Positions 1 to 12,329 of a stretch of 64,000 nucleotides of DNA are shown piece by piece. A model generated the notes under the pieces. The model worked only from the letters and a program-made list of their open reading frames with translations, searched no databases and was not told where the DNA came from. The translations under genes and the position numbers were made by a program. Location of the stretch: NCBI RefSeq assembly GCF_964199755.1, contig NC_133911.1, forward strand, positions 1,577,001 to 1,641,000, written 5' to 3'. This DNA comes from Larus michahellis. Taxonomy: Eukaryota > Chordata > Aves > Charadriiformes > Laridae. The stretch's first letter is position 1. Each line of letters begins with the position of its first letter.

Positions 1-276
1 AATGGGGCTTTTCGGTGGGTTTTTCGCAGGTTTTTTTGCTGGAATTGGCAGCGGGGGGGAGGGGGGTGTGGAGAAAGTCACCCGGGGACAACGGCGTCGC
101 CCCGCAGCCCCCCCCCCCGCGGGGCCGCTGCCAAGGCGCTCATTTCCCAAAAGCGGGATTTTTTTTTCCCCTTTTTAATACTTATTTGGGGGTTTAAGGG
201 CATTTCCCGCACGGGACGGGGTGGGAAATCCTGCCGGGAAGCTGCTGCGCTGCCCGAGGCAAACCGGGGGGGGCAT
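1..276. other. GC-rich sequence, no gene seen
   Basis: Short C-, G- and T-runs with no recognisable exon or repeat unit. I see nothing to annotate. Confidence 0.5.
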
Positions 277-598
277 CCCTTAAATTCGGGGTGACTTCCC
301 TTAAATTCGGGGTGACTTTCCTTAAATTTGGGGCGACTTCCCTTAAATTCAGGGCGGCTTCCCCTAAATCCTGGGTGACTTTCCTTAAATTTTTGGTGAC
401 TTCCCTTAAATCCTGGGTGACTTTCCTTAAATTTTTGGTGACTTCCCTTAAATCCTGGGTGACTTTCCTTAAATTTGGGGTGACTTTCCTTAAATTTTTG
501 GTTACTTCCCTTAAATTTGGGGTGACTTCCCTTAAATCCTGGGTGACTTTCCTTAAATTCGGGGCGGCTCCCCTTAAATCCAGGTGACCTGATTCCTT
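277..598. repeat. 21-bp minisatellite
   Basis: About 15 tandem copies of a 21-bp unit built around CCCTTAAATTYGGGGTGACTT. The period is a multiple of three, so one frame stays open as a 7-residue repeat of the LKFGVTS kind. The open frame is a product of the repeat and is not evidence of a gene. Confidence 0.9.
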
Positions 599-935
599 AA
601 ATCAAGTCTCCCTAAACTTGGGGTCCCATTTTGCAAACCTGGCGTGGCTTTTTCTTGACCCTGGGGTGACTTTTCTTCAACCCGCGCCCCCCCTTTTGCA
701 AATTCGGGCCCCGGTTTCGCAAACCCGGGCTCTTTCTCTTCACCCTGGGGGGCCCTTTCTGAAATCGGGGCCGGTGGGGGGGGACCTTTTTGCCAACCTG
801 GGACCCGCTTTTGGAAACCGGTGTCCCTTTCTGTAAACCCGGGACCCCGTTTTGCCCACCTGGGGTGCCTTTTCCTAAATCCGGGGGGGCTTTTTTTGCA
901 CACCTGGCACCCCGTTTTGTCATCCTGGGGCTCCG
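599..935. repeat. Degenerate repeat of TTTTGCAAACCYGGG type
   Basis: Continues from the 21-bp array with diverged units of roughly 25-30 bp. They alternate a GGGG-containing core with TTTTGCAAACC-like blocks. Frames are open on both strands for the same reason as in the adjacent array. Confidence 0.6.
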
Positions 936-1596
936 TCGCCTCTTCCCCTTTCCCCCAGCAGAGCGTTTCCGCTCCCCCCGTGAGAAGCAGGAGGGCCGCA
1001 AAATTTATCGCCTCCAACTCCCCGCGCTCAGCCCGGCCGTAAAAAAAAAAAAAAAAAAAAAAAGGGGGGTTGGGGGGGCATCTTAAAAGCAAAAACCAGG
1101 GGGCGGGGGGGGGCAATTAATGTGCAATGCGCCGCTTAAAAATAAAAACGCCGAGACTTCTCGCTGCGTGTCTCTAGAAGCTCTTATCCGGCTCGAAAAA
1201 TTAAAATTCGGCTGGATTTCTGGCATCCGCTTCTCTTCCCAGGCCTGCTTTCCGATTTCCAGGTTGGGGGCGGGGGGGGGGGGAACAAAAACACCACAAA
1301 ACCAACCCTTATTTCACCTTAAAAACCATAAAACCAAGCCTAAAAGCTGCCGGAGGACGTTTCAGGGCAGCGTGACGGCTCGAGGTTAAGATAAACCTGA
1401 GTTGAGCAGCGAACCTGGCCGGGGGGATTTCGGGGCACGTGCCCCCCGGCAGGAAATATTTTCCAGCATCCGTAGTTTTTATTTTGCCGTTTAATGAATA
1501 ACGGGTCTATTCTTCGTTAGGGGTCGGCGGGGGATTAAGGCGGGAGGCAGCTAAGCTCGAGGCCGGGTCCTCCCTTTCCACGCCAGCCCTTTTGCA
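936..1596. other. Unique sequence without a recognised gene
   Basis: Mixed sequence with an A23 run at 1041-1063. No exon, retrogene or transposon could be recognised upstream of the A-run. Confidence 0.4.
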
Positions 1597-1795
1597 AGGA
1601 AAAGGGGTTATAAATTTATAACTTTAAATATTATATAGAAATATATATATAAAAATATATATACATGTATATATAACTTTATATATTAGATAGGTAGATA
1701 GATAGACAGGAAGATATAGAGCTATATAGAGATATAACCATATATATATAATTATATATATATAAAATATTATATTTTATATATATAAAATTCAT
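1597..1795. repeat. AT-rich microsatellite (TA, TATATA, GATA-like)
   Basis: About 200 bp of imperfect TA and ATAT dinucleotide sequence with a short GATAGATAGACAG stretch near 1690. It is the most AT-rich stretch of the window. Confidence 0.85.
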
Positions 1796-2201
1796 AACCC
1801 CTGGGACAGGTCAGGCCAGGGGATTTAAAAGCTCCCCCCCGCCCCCCAGGGCTGCAAAAATCGTAACCAGGGTTTAAATCCTCTTTTTTTTCCTTCGCTT
1901 TAAATCTCGAGGTGGACCCAACGTATCGGGCATCTTCCCCCTTCCACGTGAACCTGGGACGCCGGGATGTTAATCCGGGTTGTATCGCCTCACGGAAAAA
2001 CTCTGCCGGGAAGGATTTTTTTTTGGCAGGGGGGAGGAGGGGAAATAAATTAAAAAAATCCCTCAGCTGAGATGGTTTGCGGCGGATTTTCCCTGCCGAG
2101 GGTTTGACGGAAGCCGGAGGGATTTGGAGGCGGGCGATGGGCTTTGCCGCGACCCACATTGGGGTCGGACGCGGGGCGGCGGCGCCTGGTCTGTGGATGC
2201 G

Positions 2202-2233
<32 letters not shown>

Positions 2234-3184
2234 TTATTTACATTAAATTTCTCCCGCCGGTGCAAAGGGCTGGAAAATAGAAAGCGACAGCTCCGCCGGC
2301 GTCTTGGCCTCCTTCCGACCTGTTGAGCCGAAATAATTTGCAGGGGTTTTTGTTGGAGGTTACCCAGTCTCGTCGCGGGTTCACGGCTAGCGAGTGGTAA
2401 AACGCGGAGGCGAGGGGAAGGGGGGGGCTGAAACCAGAGGGGTTTCCGCATCTCCGGGGCTTGCGTTGCCCCGCGTTATGGAGCCGGTGTGTCGGAACGT
2501 GTTGGAATTGAGGTTCTTTTAAGGTAAATTTGGCTTTTCAGGCAGGTTCAGTGCCGTCCTTTTTGGGAACACCCTCCACGTCGCTGTGGTTGCGGTTACA
2601 GCCTCCCCTTACCCTCCTCTTCACCAGCAGCCCCCAGTCCAGCTCCCCCATATCCACCAACGCGTGTTGACCTGGGCACCCTGGTGACCCCACGTTGGTC
2701 CTTCTCCGCTTTCTCTTGACCTAGGGGTCCCCAAATGGGTCACATCATCCCAAGAGGGTGGCACCAACCCAAGGGGCAAATGTCTTGACCGGCCATGCTC
2801 TTAACATCAAGAGCACACGTCGGAAATACTGCCTTGCTCCTCAAGAAAAGAGCTGCCACCTTCCCTGGTCATGGGGCTGTGACTTCTCCTGGCCAGAGGA
2901 GAAAGCCTGGGTGATGATATCTCAACCTCTTCTCCCTTGTCCTTCGTGGACCAGCGTGGTTCATGCAGCCCTGTGTTATTCATGTCTTTGCCGGGAAGGT
3001 GTAGGAATTCCAGGCTGACTCAAAAGGAAGCAAAATTTCTGTTTCAAAGGGTAGGAAAAGGAAGAGGGCAAGTGTTAGACAAATAATCACGGCCAAAAGA
3101 GCAAAGCAGGAGGATGCGACCCCGTGGAAACAGTGGTGGGAATGGGTTGAGTCCTGCCTGGAACTGCGTATCCAACCCATGGCA
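1796..3184. other. Unique non-coding sequence
   Basis: Contains a T27 homopolymer at 2206-2232 followed by TTATTATTT. The remainder is ordinary-complexity sequence in which no conserved exon was recognised. Confidence 0.4.
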
Positions 3185-3415
3185 CTCTTGGTGTGAGCAA
3201 GAGATGAAGGTCTATGAAGCTCTTGATGTGAGCAAGAGATAAAGGTCTTGGTATGAGCAAGAGATTAAGTTCTTGATGTAAACAAGAGATTAATGTCTTG
3301 GTGTGAGCAAGAGATGAAGGTCTTGGTGTGAACAAGTGATGAAGATCTTGGTGTGAGCAAGAGATGAAGGTCTTGGTGTCAACAAGTGATGAAGATCTCG
3401 GAGTGAGCAAGAGAC
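3185..3415. repeat. 25-bp minisatellite
   Basis: About nine copies of a 25-bp unit with the core CTTGGTGTGAGCAAGAGATG. Alternate copies carry AACAAGTGATGAAGAT instead, which suggests a 50-bp dimer in the later part. Confidence 0.9.
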
Positions 3416-6400
3416 GCAAAGAGGCTGGGCTGGAGAACCAGAGATGTGAAAAGGAGGAGCCGGAGCTAACGTTGGAGATAAGACCAAGGTGGAGATCTCG
3501 ATTACTTTGGGTGGACCAAGCTGCATGCAAAGCCAGCAGGAGCTTTGCATTGGGAGCTCCACAACTTTGCATACTCCCGGCTCCCATTTGCATGTGACTC
3601 CAAGCGGCGCAATGAGGCTTTGTGGCCCACGCAGTTTTAGTATCGGCCAGAAACCGAAGGTGAAGGAGAAACAACCAGCAACAGCTCGACAGCAGGCGAA
3701 GCGAGGAAGAAGTGTTGCATGCCCAAGCGCTCCCCCCTGCTCCCAGAGATTACCAAGGCAGCTTCGGCCCCCCCCAGATAGAGCAACAAGGAGCTGGTAG
3801 AAGACTTTGTGTCAATGACCCCAAGGTGGCTAAAAACCACCCAACCGGAGAGGAGCTGCCAGGCTCCGGCCGTGTCCCAGCTCCATCTCACGCTGGAGGA
3901 GATACAGGGGGAACATCAGAGCAGCGTCCGTGAAGGTCTTGTAGCGGAGAGCTTAAACATTGCGTCGGTTTGGGGTTGGACGTGTATGATGCACGTGGGT
4001 GAATCAGCTGGAGGTGACGCCATGCTTATTTTGCCCTAAAATGGCATTATGGCCCCCAAAAGCAACGTGAAATCAGGCTGGATGTGGCTATGGGGTACGG
4101 TCACCTACTCATAGACTCATATATGCAGTAATTATGTGTGGTAGGCAAGAGACCTCTTTCCAGCTAATTATGACCTCAGCATGCCAACACCGGTCCTAAC
4201 GAGCAGGCCCATCCCACCTAAGCCTGGTTTACATCCCAAATCCACTGTTGACCTTCCATAGTCGGAGACGGGGGCCTGAATCCGGAACCATTCCCACCAG
4301 CTCAGGTGATGCTGCCCCTGGCTCGCTGCCACGTTAAATAACCCGGGAAGAGCTCGCCCTCTCTGTTTGCCCTCGCCGGCGTTCCCAAGACCCAAGCGGA
4401 TCGTTTCCGATGGGTGACGGGACCACGCAGGAGGTGGCTGGAGGAGAAATTCCCGGTGAAGAGCAGCTCTAAAGGGTTCGGAGCACCTTTATTAGAGGCA
4501 AGCTCTTGGCGTGCAAAGGTTTTAGAGACGATTGCACCCAAATTACGGATGGATGCGCTCGGGGGACGGGTGCCATGGGTGGATGGATGGCCAAGCAAAG
4601 TCATGGCGTCCTTCAAGATGTGCCCCAATCCTCTATGAATTAGCAAGCAGGACTTCACCCCTACTGGAGAAAAAGGCTTTTTTAGCAAATTTGGGTGGTT
4701 TCTCCAGCAAAACATCCCCCTGGGAGATGCCCAGGAGCTGGGCGAGGGGCTGCGAAGCATCTCCAGCAACGCCGGAGCGTCATCGTGCGTCCCCGGCTGC
4801 GGGGACGAGTGCTGGGAAGACAGGGAATTGCTGCTCGTCGCGCGCACGGAGGGATAACCACCCCGTATCCCCAGGAAAAGATCGCATCTCTGTTTGCTCC
4901 ACCAAGCAATCGAGGGGATTTTAGCTTTATATCCGCATCGCGACGCGGGTTCGGCATCGACGCAGCCTTTTCCCGGTGGTATAAATAAATTGAGGAGCAC
5001 TTTGCTGGGGGGGGGCATGGGGTGGGGGAGTGGTGTCTATTTTTCCTGCGTTATCTCCTCCTTTGCTTGATTTGGCAGGTGTTTCCGGCTGGAGGGGAGC
5101 AAAGCTGGATGGAGTTCACCAGGATTTACCAGCGATAACATCTTCGCTCCTCCTCGGAAAAAATCAAAATACCAGGAGCAGGTTCTCCAGGAGGTTTCTC
5201 GAAGGGTACAAAATCCACGCGGGAGGTTCCCACCCACCCATGGGTGACTGTACCCACGCAACCGGTTGTGGGGCTGGGTGAATCACTGCGTTTCAACGCG
5301 GGTGAAAACCCTCTGACCCGAGCTCCTCTTCCTTTATTTTGGATACCAGGGATGAAAACAAGGAGTTGGGATGGGCTGGGAACTTCTCGGACCAGTTGTG
5401 CCACATCTTCTCCAACCCCATCCCAAAACGTCCCTTCCTCGGCGCTTTGCATCACGCGCCGGCCATCGGGATTTGGGATTGCAAATAGGCCGGCTGGGGA
5501 AATTTCCAGCAAAAGGCATTTCCACCTCAAATCCGTCGCAATTCGGACCTCGAGAGGTGTCGTTTTTTTGCAGGGGGTGACGCTGAAAGTCTCCCAAAAC
5601 GGGGACCAAAAGTACCACCAAGATCCCGCTGGAAATAGGGAAAAGCTCGAAAGGAAAGCGAAACCCCACGGATAGAGTAGCCCCGTTAAGAGAAAAAAAA
5701 ACCAAAAAAACCAGAAATATATATAACATAGAGAGATAAATGTGGGATTTATTATAAAATAAGCTGCTCGTTGCCTTTTGTCCTTCAATTTGAGGCGAAA
5801 CGGTGGGGAGCGGAGGTTCAGCATCACGAGCAGGTTGGTGCTACACCCAACGCGACACAGCATCAAGAGGTGGAAAAGGCATAAATTAGGGCGGGGAATA
5901 AGGCGCTAAATCCTTATTTAAGGAAAAACGGCTTATTTTTTCCCCTTTTTCCCATGGGAAAGCCCCAGGAAGGGCAGGGGGACAGCGAGCAACGCTTGGG
6001 TTGGGGCTGGTCCCGAGGAGGGGATGCTGCGGAGCTGGGAACCAGTTTGGAACTCTCCTACCCAAACCCCTGTTAATTGGTTTAATTGACGCCGGACGGC
6101 TCGTCAAACCAGGGCCAGGGTGGGATTTTATCGACTTTCGCATCGGAGCAAATGCCTGGAGCGAAGCAGTTTCTGCGATTCGAGGATGAACATTTCCTGC
6201 TTAAAACCGAGGGGGGGGGTTGAAGCAAAGCCGTGCCCGGCAGCGGGTGAGAGCGAATCCGGGATGGCCCAAGCGGGACAACGGCGACATTTTCCAGCCC
6301 TTCCCAACAAATCCCGACCTCAGATGATGCTGTGGGAGAAGCCGGGACGGAGCTGGAGGGCGCCGCTGACGGCTCTGTAGATCCGCAAACCCATTTTTCG

Positions 6401-6729
6401 GGCTTCACCTCTCCCGTCTCAGCGCCGTTCTTGCCGCGCAGCGGTGCTGGGACCCACCGGTAGCTTTTTCCGGGAGAAATCCAAGCGTTTCCCGCCATGA
6501 ATGGGATTTAGGGTCTCCCTTGGGGTGGAAACCGGCATGGAGCAACGCCCTTTGGTTTCTGTCGTCCCCCCCCACGATGCCCAGCACGCGAGAAGGTCCG
6601 GCGGCAAGCGGGGGAAGTTGGGATCTGCCCGTTAAAGCCACAGAATATTTCGCTTAAATTCGAGACGGGTCAAGGCCGGGGCGGGGGCGGGGGGAAGAGA
6701 CCACTCTGGGGTGAGAGGAGCAGCCCAGT
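3416..6729. other. Unique intergenic sequence, no gene recognised
   Basis: About 3.3 kb of largely non-repetitive sequence with many short frames on both strands. None of the translations resembles a known family or shows a convincing exon with flanking splice sites. A short A-rich stretch lies near 5690-5760. I cannot exclude non-coding transcripts or a distant 5' exon. Confidence 0.4.
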
Positions 6730-7436
6730 GCAAGCCCATCACAAGCCCATTACAACCCTGTTACAAGCCCATCACAAGCCCATTATAACCCTGTTACAAG
6801 CCCATGACAACCCTGTTACAAGCCCGTTACAAGCCCATCACAAGCCCATCACAACCCTGTTACAAGCCCATCACAAGCCCATTATAACCCCATTACAAGC
6901 CCATCACAAGCCCGTTACAACCCTGTTACAAGCCCATGACAACCCTGTTACAAGCCCATCACAAGCCCATTATAACCCCATTACAAGCCCATCACAAGCC
7001 CATTACAACCCTGTTACAAGCCCATGACAACCCTGTTACAAGCCCATCACAAGCCCATTATAACCCCATTACAAGCCCATCACAAGCCCATTACAACCCT
7101 GTTACAAGCCCATGACAACCCTGTTACAAGCCCATCACAAGCCCATTATAACCCCATTACAAGCCCATCACAAGCCCATTACAACCCTGTTACAAGCCCA
7201 TGACAACCCTGTTACAAGCCCATCACAAGCCCATTATAACCCCATTACAAGCCCATCACAAGCCCATTACAACCCTGTTACAAGCCCATGACAACCCTGT
7301 TACAAGCCCGTTACAAGCCCATCACAAGCCCATCACAACCCTGTTACAAGCCCATCACAAGCCCATCACAACCCTGTTACAAGCCCATCACAAGCCCATT
7401 ATAACCCCGTTACAAGCCCATCACAAGCCCGTTACA
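6730..7436. repeat. 11-bp minisatellite with 88-bp higher-order unit
   Basis: Tandem 11-mers of three kinds: ACAAGCCCATC, ACAAGCCCATT and ACAACCCTGTT. The variant TATAACCCC recurs at 6883, 6971, 7059, 7147 and 7235, exactly 88 bp (8 x 11) apart, which shows recent higher-order amplification. Because 11 is not a multiple of three, three units give an 11-residue peptide repeat in every frame. Confidence 0.95.
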
Positions 7437-8690
7437 TGCCCATGCAAGCTGATGACCGGCCCGTTGCGAGCCCACTGCAAGCCCCCTGCAAGCTCATTGC
7501 AATAGCCGCCGTCAGCCCCTTGCAAGCCCCTTGCAAACCCATTTTAAGCCTAGTACAAGCCCCTGGCAAGCCCATGGCAAGCCCGCTGCACGCTTGCTAT
7601 AAGCTAGCTGCAAGCTCGCTGCGAGCCTCTTGCAGGCTTATTGGAAACCTATCACTAGCCCATGGCAAGCCCACTGTAAACCGATTACTAGCCCATTGCA
7701 AACCCATTGCAAGCCCACTGGAAACCTACTACTAGCCAATTGCAAGCCCATTCCAAGGCCACTGTAAACCTATTACTAGCCCATTGCAAGCCCGTTCCAA
7801 GGCCACTGTAAATATATTACTGGCCCATTGCAAGCCCACTGTAAACATATTACTAGCCCGTTGCAAGCCCATTCCAAGCCCACTGTAAATCTATTACTGG
7901 CCCATGGCAAGCACACTGTAAACCTGTTACTAGCCCATTGCAAGCCCACTGTAAACCTATTACTAGCCCATTGCAAGCCCACTGTAAATCTATTACTGGC
8001 CCATAGCAAGCCCACTGTAAACCTACTACTAGCTCATTGCAAGCCCATTGCAAGCCCACTGGAACCCTATTATTAGCCCATGGCAAGCCCACTGTAAATC
8101 TATTACTAGCCCATTGCAAGCCCACTGCAAATCTATTACTAGCCCATTGCACGGCCCTTGCAAGCTCACTGCAAGCCCACTGCAAGCCTGTTGCGAGCTT
8201 GTTGGAAGCCAATTGCAAGCCCATTGCAAGCCCACTGGAAATCTATTACTGGCCCATCGCAAGCCCATGGCAAGCCCACTGTAAACCTATTACTAGCCCA
8301 TGGCAAGCCCACTGTGAACTTACTACTAGCCCATCGCAAGCCCATTACAAGCCCACTGTAAATCTATTACTAGCCCATTGCACGGCCCTTGCAAGCTCAC
8401 TGCAAGCCCACTGCAAGCCTGTTGCAAGCTTGTTGGAAGCCAATCGCAAGCCCATGGCAAGCCCATTGTAAATCTTTTACTAGCCCATTGCAAGCCCATT
8501 GTAAACCTTTTACTAGCCCATTGCAAGCCCATTGTAAACCTATTACTAGCCCATCGCAAGCCCATTGCAAACCTATTACTAGCCCATCGCAAGCCCATTG
8601 CAAGGCCCTTGCAAGCTCGACTGCAGGCCCACCGCAAGCCTGTGGCGAGCTTGTCGGTAGCCGATGGCAAGCCCATGGCGAGCCCATGGC
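7437..8690. repeat. 11-bp minisatellite, TACTAGCCCATT subfamily
   Basis: The same 11-bp family in a different variant mix: GCAAGCCCACT, GTAAACCTATT and ACTAGCCCATT alternate to give a 33-bp trimer. It opens long frames in all phases on both strands. Confidence 0.9.
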
Positions 8691-9030
8691 ATCCCCACCC
8701 CCGAGGGAAGGGGGAGATGCCGGGAACCGATGCCCGGATGGAAGAAACCCCGCGGCTCCCCGCCTCCCCGGGGCTGGAGTTCCCGCCTTGGGCTCCCCTC
8801 CCTTCTGCTTCCAGTTACTGGGAGGCTCCAGGGCTTCCTTCGTGCCGGCCGGCCTGCCTTCCCGCGCGTCGCCAGCCCCGGCCCCACGCGGCCACGGCAC
8901 CTTCGGGGCCCGGGGGGTTTTCCACCCTCCCTGGGCTCCAGCCGCCTCTTTCGTCTCCCCCTTCGGCACCCGCTTTTCCTTCCAGCGCAGGCAGCAGAGC
9001 CGAAGGGACGGGGTCAGGGGGTGGCTTGAA
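8691..9030. other. Unique GC-rich island inside the 11-bp array
   Basis: About 340 bp of non-repetitive GC-rich sequence with the 11-bp array resuming on both sides. No known protein family or RNA is recognisable in it. It could be an old insertion into the array or the original sequence between two arrays. Confidence 0.6.
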
Positions 9031-11330
9031 ATCACTGCAAGCCCACTGCAAGCCCATTACAAAACTTGCAAGCCAATTTCAAACCACTTGCAAGCCCACT
9101 GCAAGCCCACTGCAAGCCCACTGCAAGCCCACTGCAAGCCCTTTGCAAGTCTATTGCAAGCCCATTGCAAGCCCATTGCAAGCCAATTTCAAACCCCTTG
9201 CAAACCCACTGCAAGCCCATTGCAAGCCCATTGCGAGCCCATTGCAAGCCCATTGCGAGCCCATTACAAGCCCCCTGCAAGCCCATTACAAGCCCCCTGC
9301 AAACCCATTGCAAGCCCATTACAAGCCCATTACAAGCCCATTGCGAGCCCATTGTGAGCCCATTGCAAGCCCATTGCAAGTCTATTGCAAGCCCATTGCA
9401 AGCCCATTGCAAGCCCATTGCAAACCCATTACAAGCCCATTGCAAGCCCATTGCAAGCCCATTACAAGCCCCCTGCAAGCCCATTACAAGCCCCCTGCAA
9501 ACCCATTGCGAGCCCATTGCGAGCCCATTGCGAGCCCATTACAAGCCCATTGCAAGCCCATTGCACACCCATCGCAATGCCGTCGCAAGCCCACTGCAAA
9601 CCCATCGCAAGCCCACAGCAAGCCTATGGCACGGCCATTGCGAGCCCATTTACAAACCTGGGTAGCCCGTCACAGCCCCCTTGCGCTCCCATTGCAAGCC
9701 CATTACAAAACTTGGAAGCCCATTTCCAACCCCTGAAGCCCATTTTATACCCCTTGCAAGCCCCTTCCAAGCCCATTGCAAGCCCCTTGCAAACTTGGAA
9801 GCCCTTTGCAAGCCCATTGGAAACCTGTTACAAGCCCCTTGCAGGCACCTTGCAGGCCCATTGCAAACCTTGGAAGCCCATTACAACCCCCTTGCAAGCC
9901 CCTTGCAAGCCCTTTGCAAGCCCATTGCAAGCCCATTGCAAACCCCTTGCAAGCCCCTTCCAAACTTGAAAGCCCATTGCAAGCCTCTTGCAAGCCCATT
10001 GGGAATCTGTTACGAGCCCATTGCAAACCTTGGAAGCCCATTGCGAACCTTGGAAGCCCGTTACAACCCCCTGCATGCCCGTTGAAAGCCCCTTGCAAAC
10101 TTGGAAGCCCACTGCAAGCCCCTTGCAAGCCCATTGCAAGCCCATTACAAAACTTGGAAGCCCATTTCCAACCCCTGAAGCCCATTTCCAACCCCTTGCA
10201 AGCCCCTTGCAAGCCCATTGCAAACCCCTTGCAAGCCCCTTCCAAACTTGGAAGCCCATTGCAAGCCTCTTGCAAGCCCATTGGGAATCTGTTACGAGCC
10301 CATTGCAAACCTTGGAAGCCCGTTACTACCCCTTGCATGCCCGTTGAAAGCCCCTTGCAAACTTGGAAGCCACTTGCAAGCCCCTTGCAAGCCCACTACA
10401 AAACTTGCAAGCCCATTTCCAACACCTGAAGCCCATTTCCAACCCCTTGCAAACCCCTTGCAAACCCCTCGCGAGCCTCTTGCAAACTTGGAAGCCCATT
10501 TCCAACCCCTGAAGCCCATTTTATACCCCTTGCAAGCCCATTGCAAACCCCTTGCAAGCCCCTTCCAAACTTGGAAGCCCATTGCAAGCCTCTTGCAAGC
10601 CCTTTGGGAATCTGTTACGAGCCCATTGCGAACCTTGGAAGCCCATTGCGAACCTTGGAAGCCTGTCAAAACCCCATGCATGCCCGTTGCAAGCCCCTTT
10701 CCAATGCCTGAAGCCCATTTTATACCCCTTGGAAACCCCTTGCAAACCCCTTGCAAACTTGGAAGCCCATTGCAAGCCTCTTGCAAGCCCATTGGGAATC
10801 TGTTACGAGCCCATTGCAAACCTTGGAAGCCCGTTACAACCCCTTGCATGCCCGTTGAAAGCCCCTTGCAAACTTGGAAACCCATTGCAAGCCCCTTGCA
10901 AGCCCTTTGCAAGCCCATTACAAAACTTGGAAGCCCATTTCCAACACCTGAAGCCCATTTCCAACCCCTTGCAAACCCCTTGCAAACTTGGAAGCCCATT
11001 GCAAGCCTGTTGCAAGCCCATTGGGAATCTGTTGCAAGCCCATTACAAAACTTGGAAGCCCATTTCCAACCCCTGAAGCCCATTTCAAACCCCTTGCAAG
11101 CCCCTTGCAAACTTGGAAGCCCATTGCAAGCCTCTTGCAAGCCCACTGGGAATTTGTTACGAGCCCATTGCGAACCTTGGAAGCCCGTTGCAACCGCCTC
11201 GGGCAAACCCGTCGCGAGCCCCTTCCAAGCCAATCGCACGCCCCTTGCAAGCCCGTTACAAACCTTGGTAGCCCATTACAAGCCCCTTGCACCGCCCATT
11301 GCGAGCCCATCGCGAGCCCATCGCAAGCTG
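9031..11330. repeat. 11-bp minisatellite, GCAAGCCCATT subfamily with irregular higher-order units
   Basis: The first part (to about 9660) is nearly pure GCAAGCCCATT. From about 9700 the units are mixed with CTTGGAAGCCC and GGGAATCTGTTACGAG variants. The latter marker recurs near 10001, 10287, 10605, 10796, 11025 and 11148, so the higher-order spacing is uneven. Frames of 434 and 452 residues across the array reflect the repeat and are not genes. Confidence 0.9.
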
Positions 11331-11759
11331 CTGGCCAAGCCGGGGGTGGTCCCCTCTCCCCATCCCACCCTATTTCCCGAGCCCCCAGCTCGCCCATCCC
11401 CGTCTCCACTTCCATGTTCTTTAATTCACCCTTTTCCCGTTGGAAAAACGAGGGATGCCCGAAAGCCAAGGGAGACAAGCCCCATCTCCCCTCTCCTAGC
11501 CACCCCCAAAACCCCGGCCTAGCCCGGCCAAACCCACGGCTCCCCACCCCGCCGCCCTCAGCGGGCCCCGCCGCCGGCCTCCTCGGGCCCCTCGCCCTCG
11601 TTAGGGCTCATTAACGAAGCGGCCCGTCTCGCTTTTCCGAGCCGTCAGTGCCCATTACCATCCGGGTCTCCTTCTCTCCGTCCCACGGGCTGGGAACGGG
11701 ACGGGACCGGGAGGATCAAAGGCGACGGGTGTCCAGCTCCAGCGGGGCAGAAGAATTTA
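11331..11759. other. Unique GC-rich sequence
   Basis: Ordinary GC-rich sequence after the 11-bp array ends. No exon or RNA gene recognised. Confidence 0.4.
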
Positions 11760-12060
11760 ATAGAAAAGCTTAGAATTTATTTTTACAAGAAGGTTTTTTT
11801 TTTTGTTGGGGTTTTTTGGTTTTTTTTTTTTCCCCGCTATTACCACGGTTTGGTTTTTTCTTTTTTGTTTTTTTGGTTTTTTTTTTATTTTCTTTGCTAT
11901 TTCGCGACTCGGGCCGTAAATCTTCGCCCCGAGCGCCGGCCGCTCCCTTCCCACCTCCACCACCAGGAAAAACTGGGTGGTTCGTTTGGTTTGGGGTTGT
12001 TTTTTTTTAAATAAGACCCCCCCGCCCCCCCCCCCCCCATTTTTTTGGCAAATTCCACTT
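11760..12060. repeat. T-rich low-complexity sequence
   Basis: Repeated T-runs broken by GG and C, ending in a C-run near 12018-12039. Confidence 0.75.
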
Positions 12061-12171
12061 TTCTCTTTCCAGGGAAAGGAAAAGCGGCTGGGACGGAGCG
12101 GGAGGCAGCCGGCCGGCGGTGTGTTACCACTGCTCTCTGCTGGATCCGCCGCGTTTCCCGCCGCCGGCTGC

Positions 12172-12228
12172 CGGCCACCAGCCACCGGCCACCGGCCACC
12201 AACCACCGGCCACCGGCCACCGCCGGGC
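12172..12228. repeat. CCACCGG-type 7-bp microsatellite
   Basis: About eight tandem copies of a CCACCGG/CCACCAG heptamer, followed by a short GGA run near 12240-12262. Confidence 0.8.
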
Positions 12229-12329
12229 TGGGGCTGGGAAGGAGGAGGAGGAGGAGGAGGAGGGATGGCGCTGGGGCATCCACAGGCGGCGGTTGAGATG
12301 CCATGGCCCCGGTGCAGCGGGGCAGTGCC

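Noticed and set aside
1041-1063. A-runs here and near 17590 and 51545 as retrogene or LINE poly-A tails
   Set aside because: No retrogene, LINE body or target-site duplication could be recognised next to them.
2758-6641. Short frames in the first unique region as genes
   Set aside because: All are under about 250 residues, overlap on both strands, and none resembles a known protein or has convincing splice context.
6730-7436. Regular repeats considered as a CRISPR array
   Set aside because: Units are directly adjacent with no unique spacers, and this is vertebrate DNA.
8378-11522. Long plus-strand frames of 452 and 434 residues
   Set aside because: They are translations of the 11-bp repeat (QAHCKPIASPL type). 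All phases are open, no family is recognised and codon use follows the repeat.
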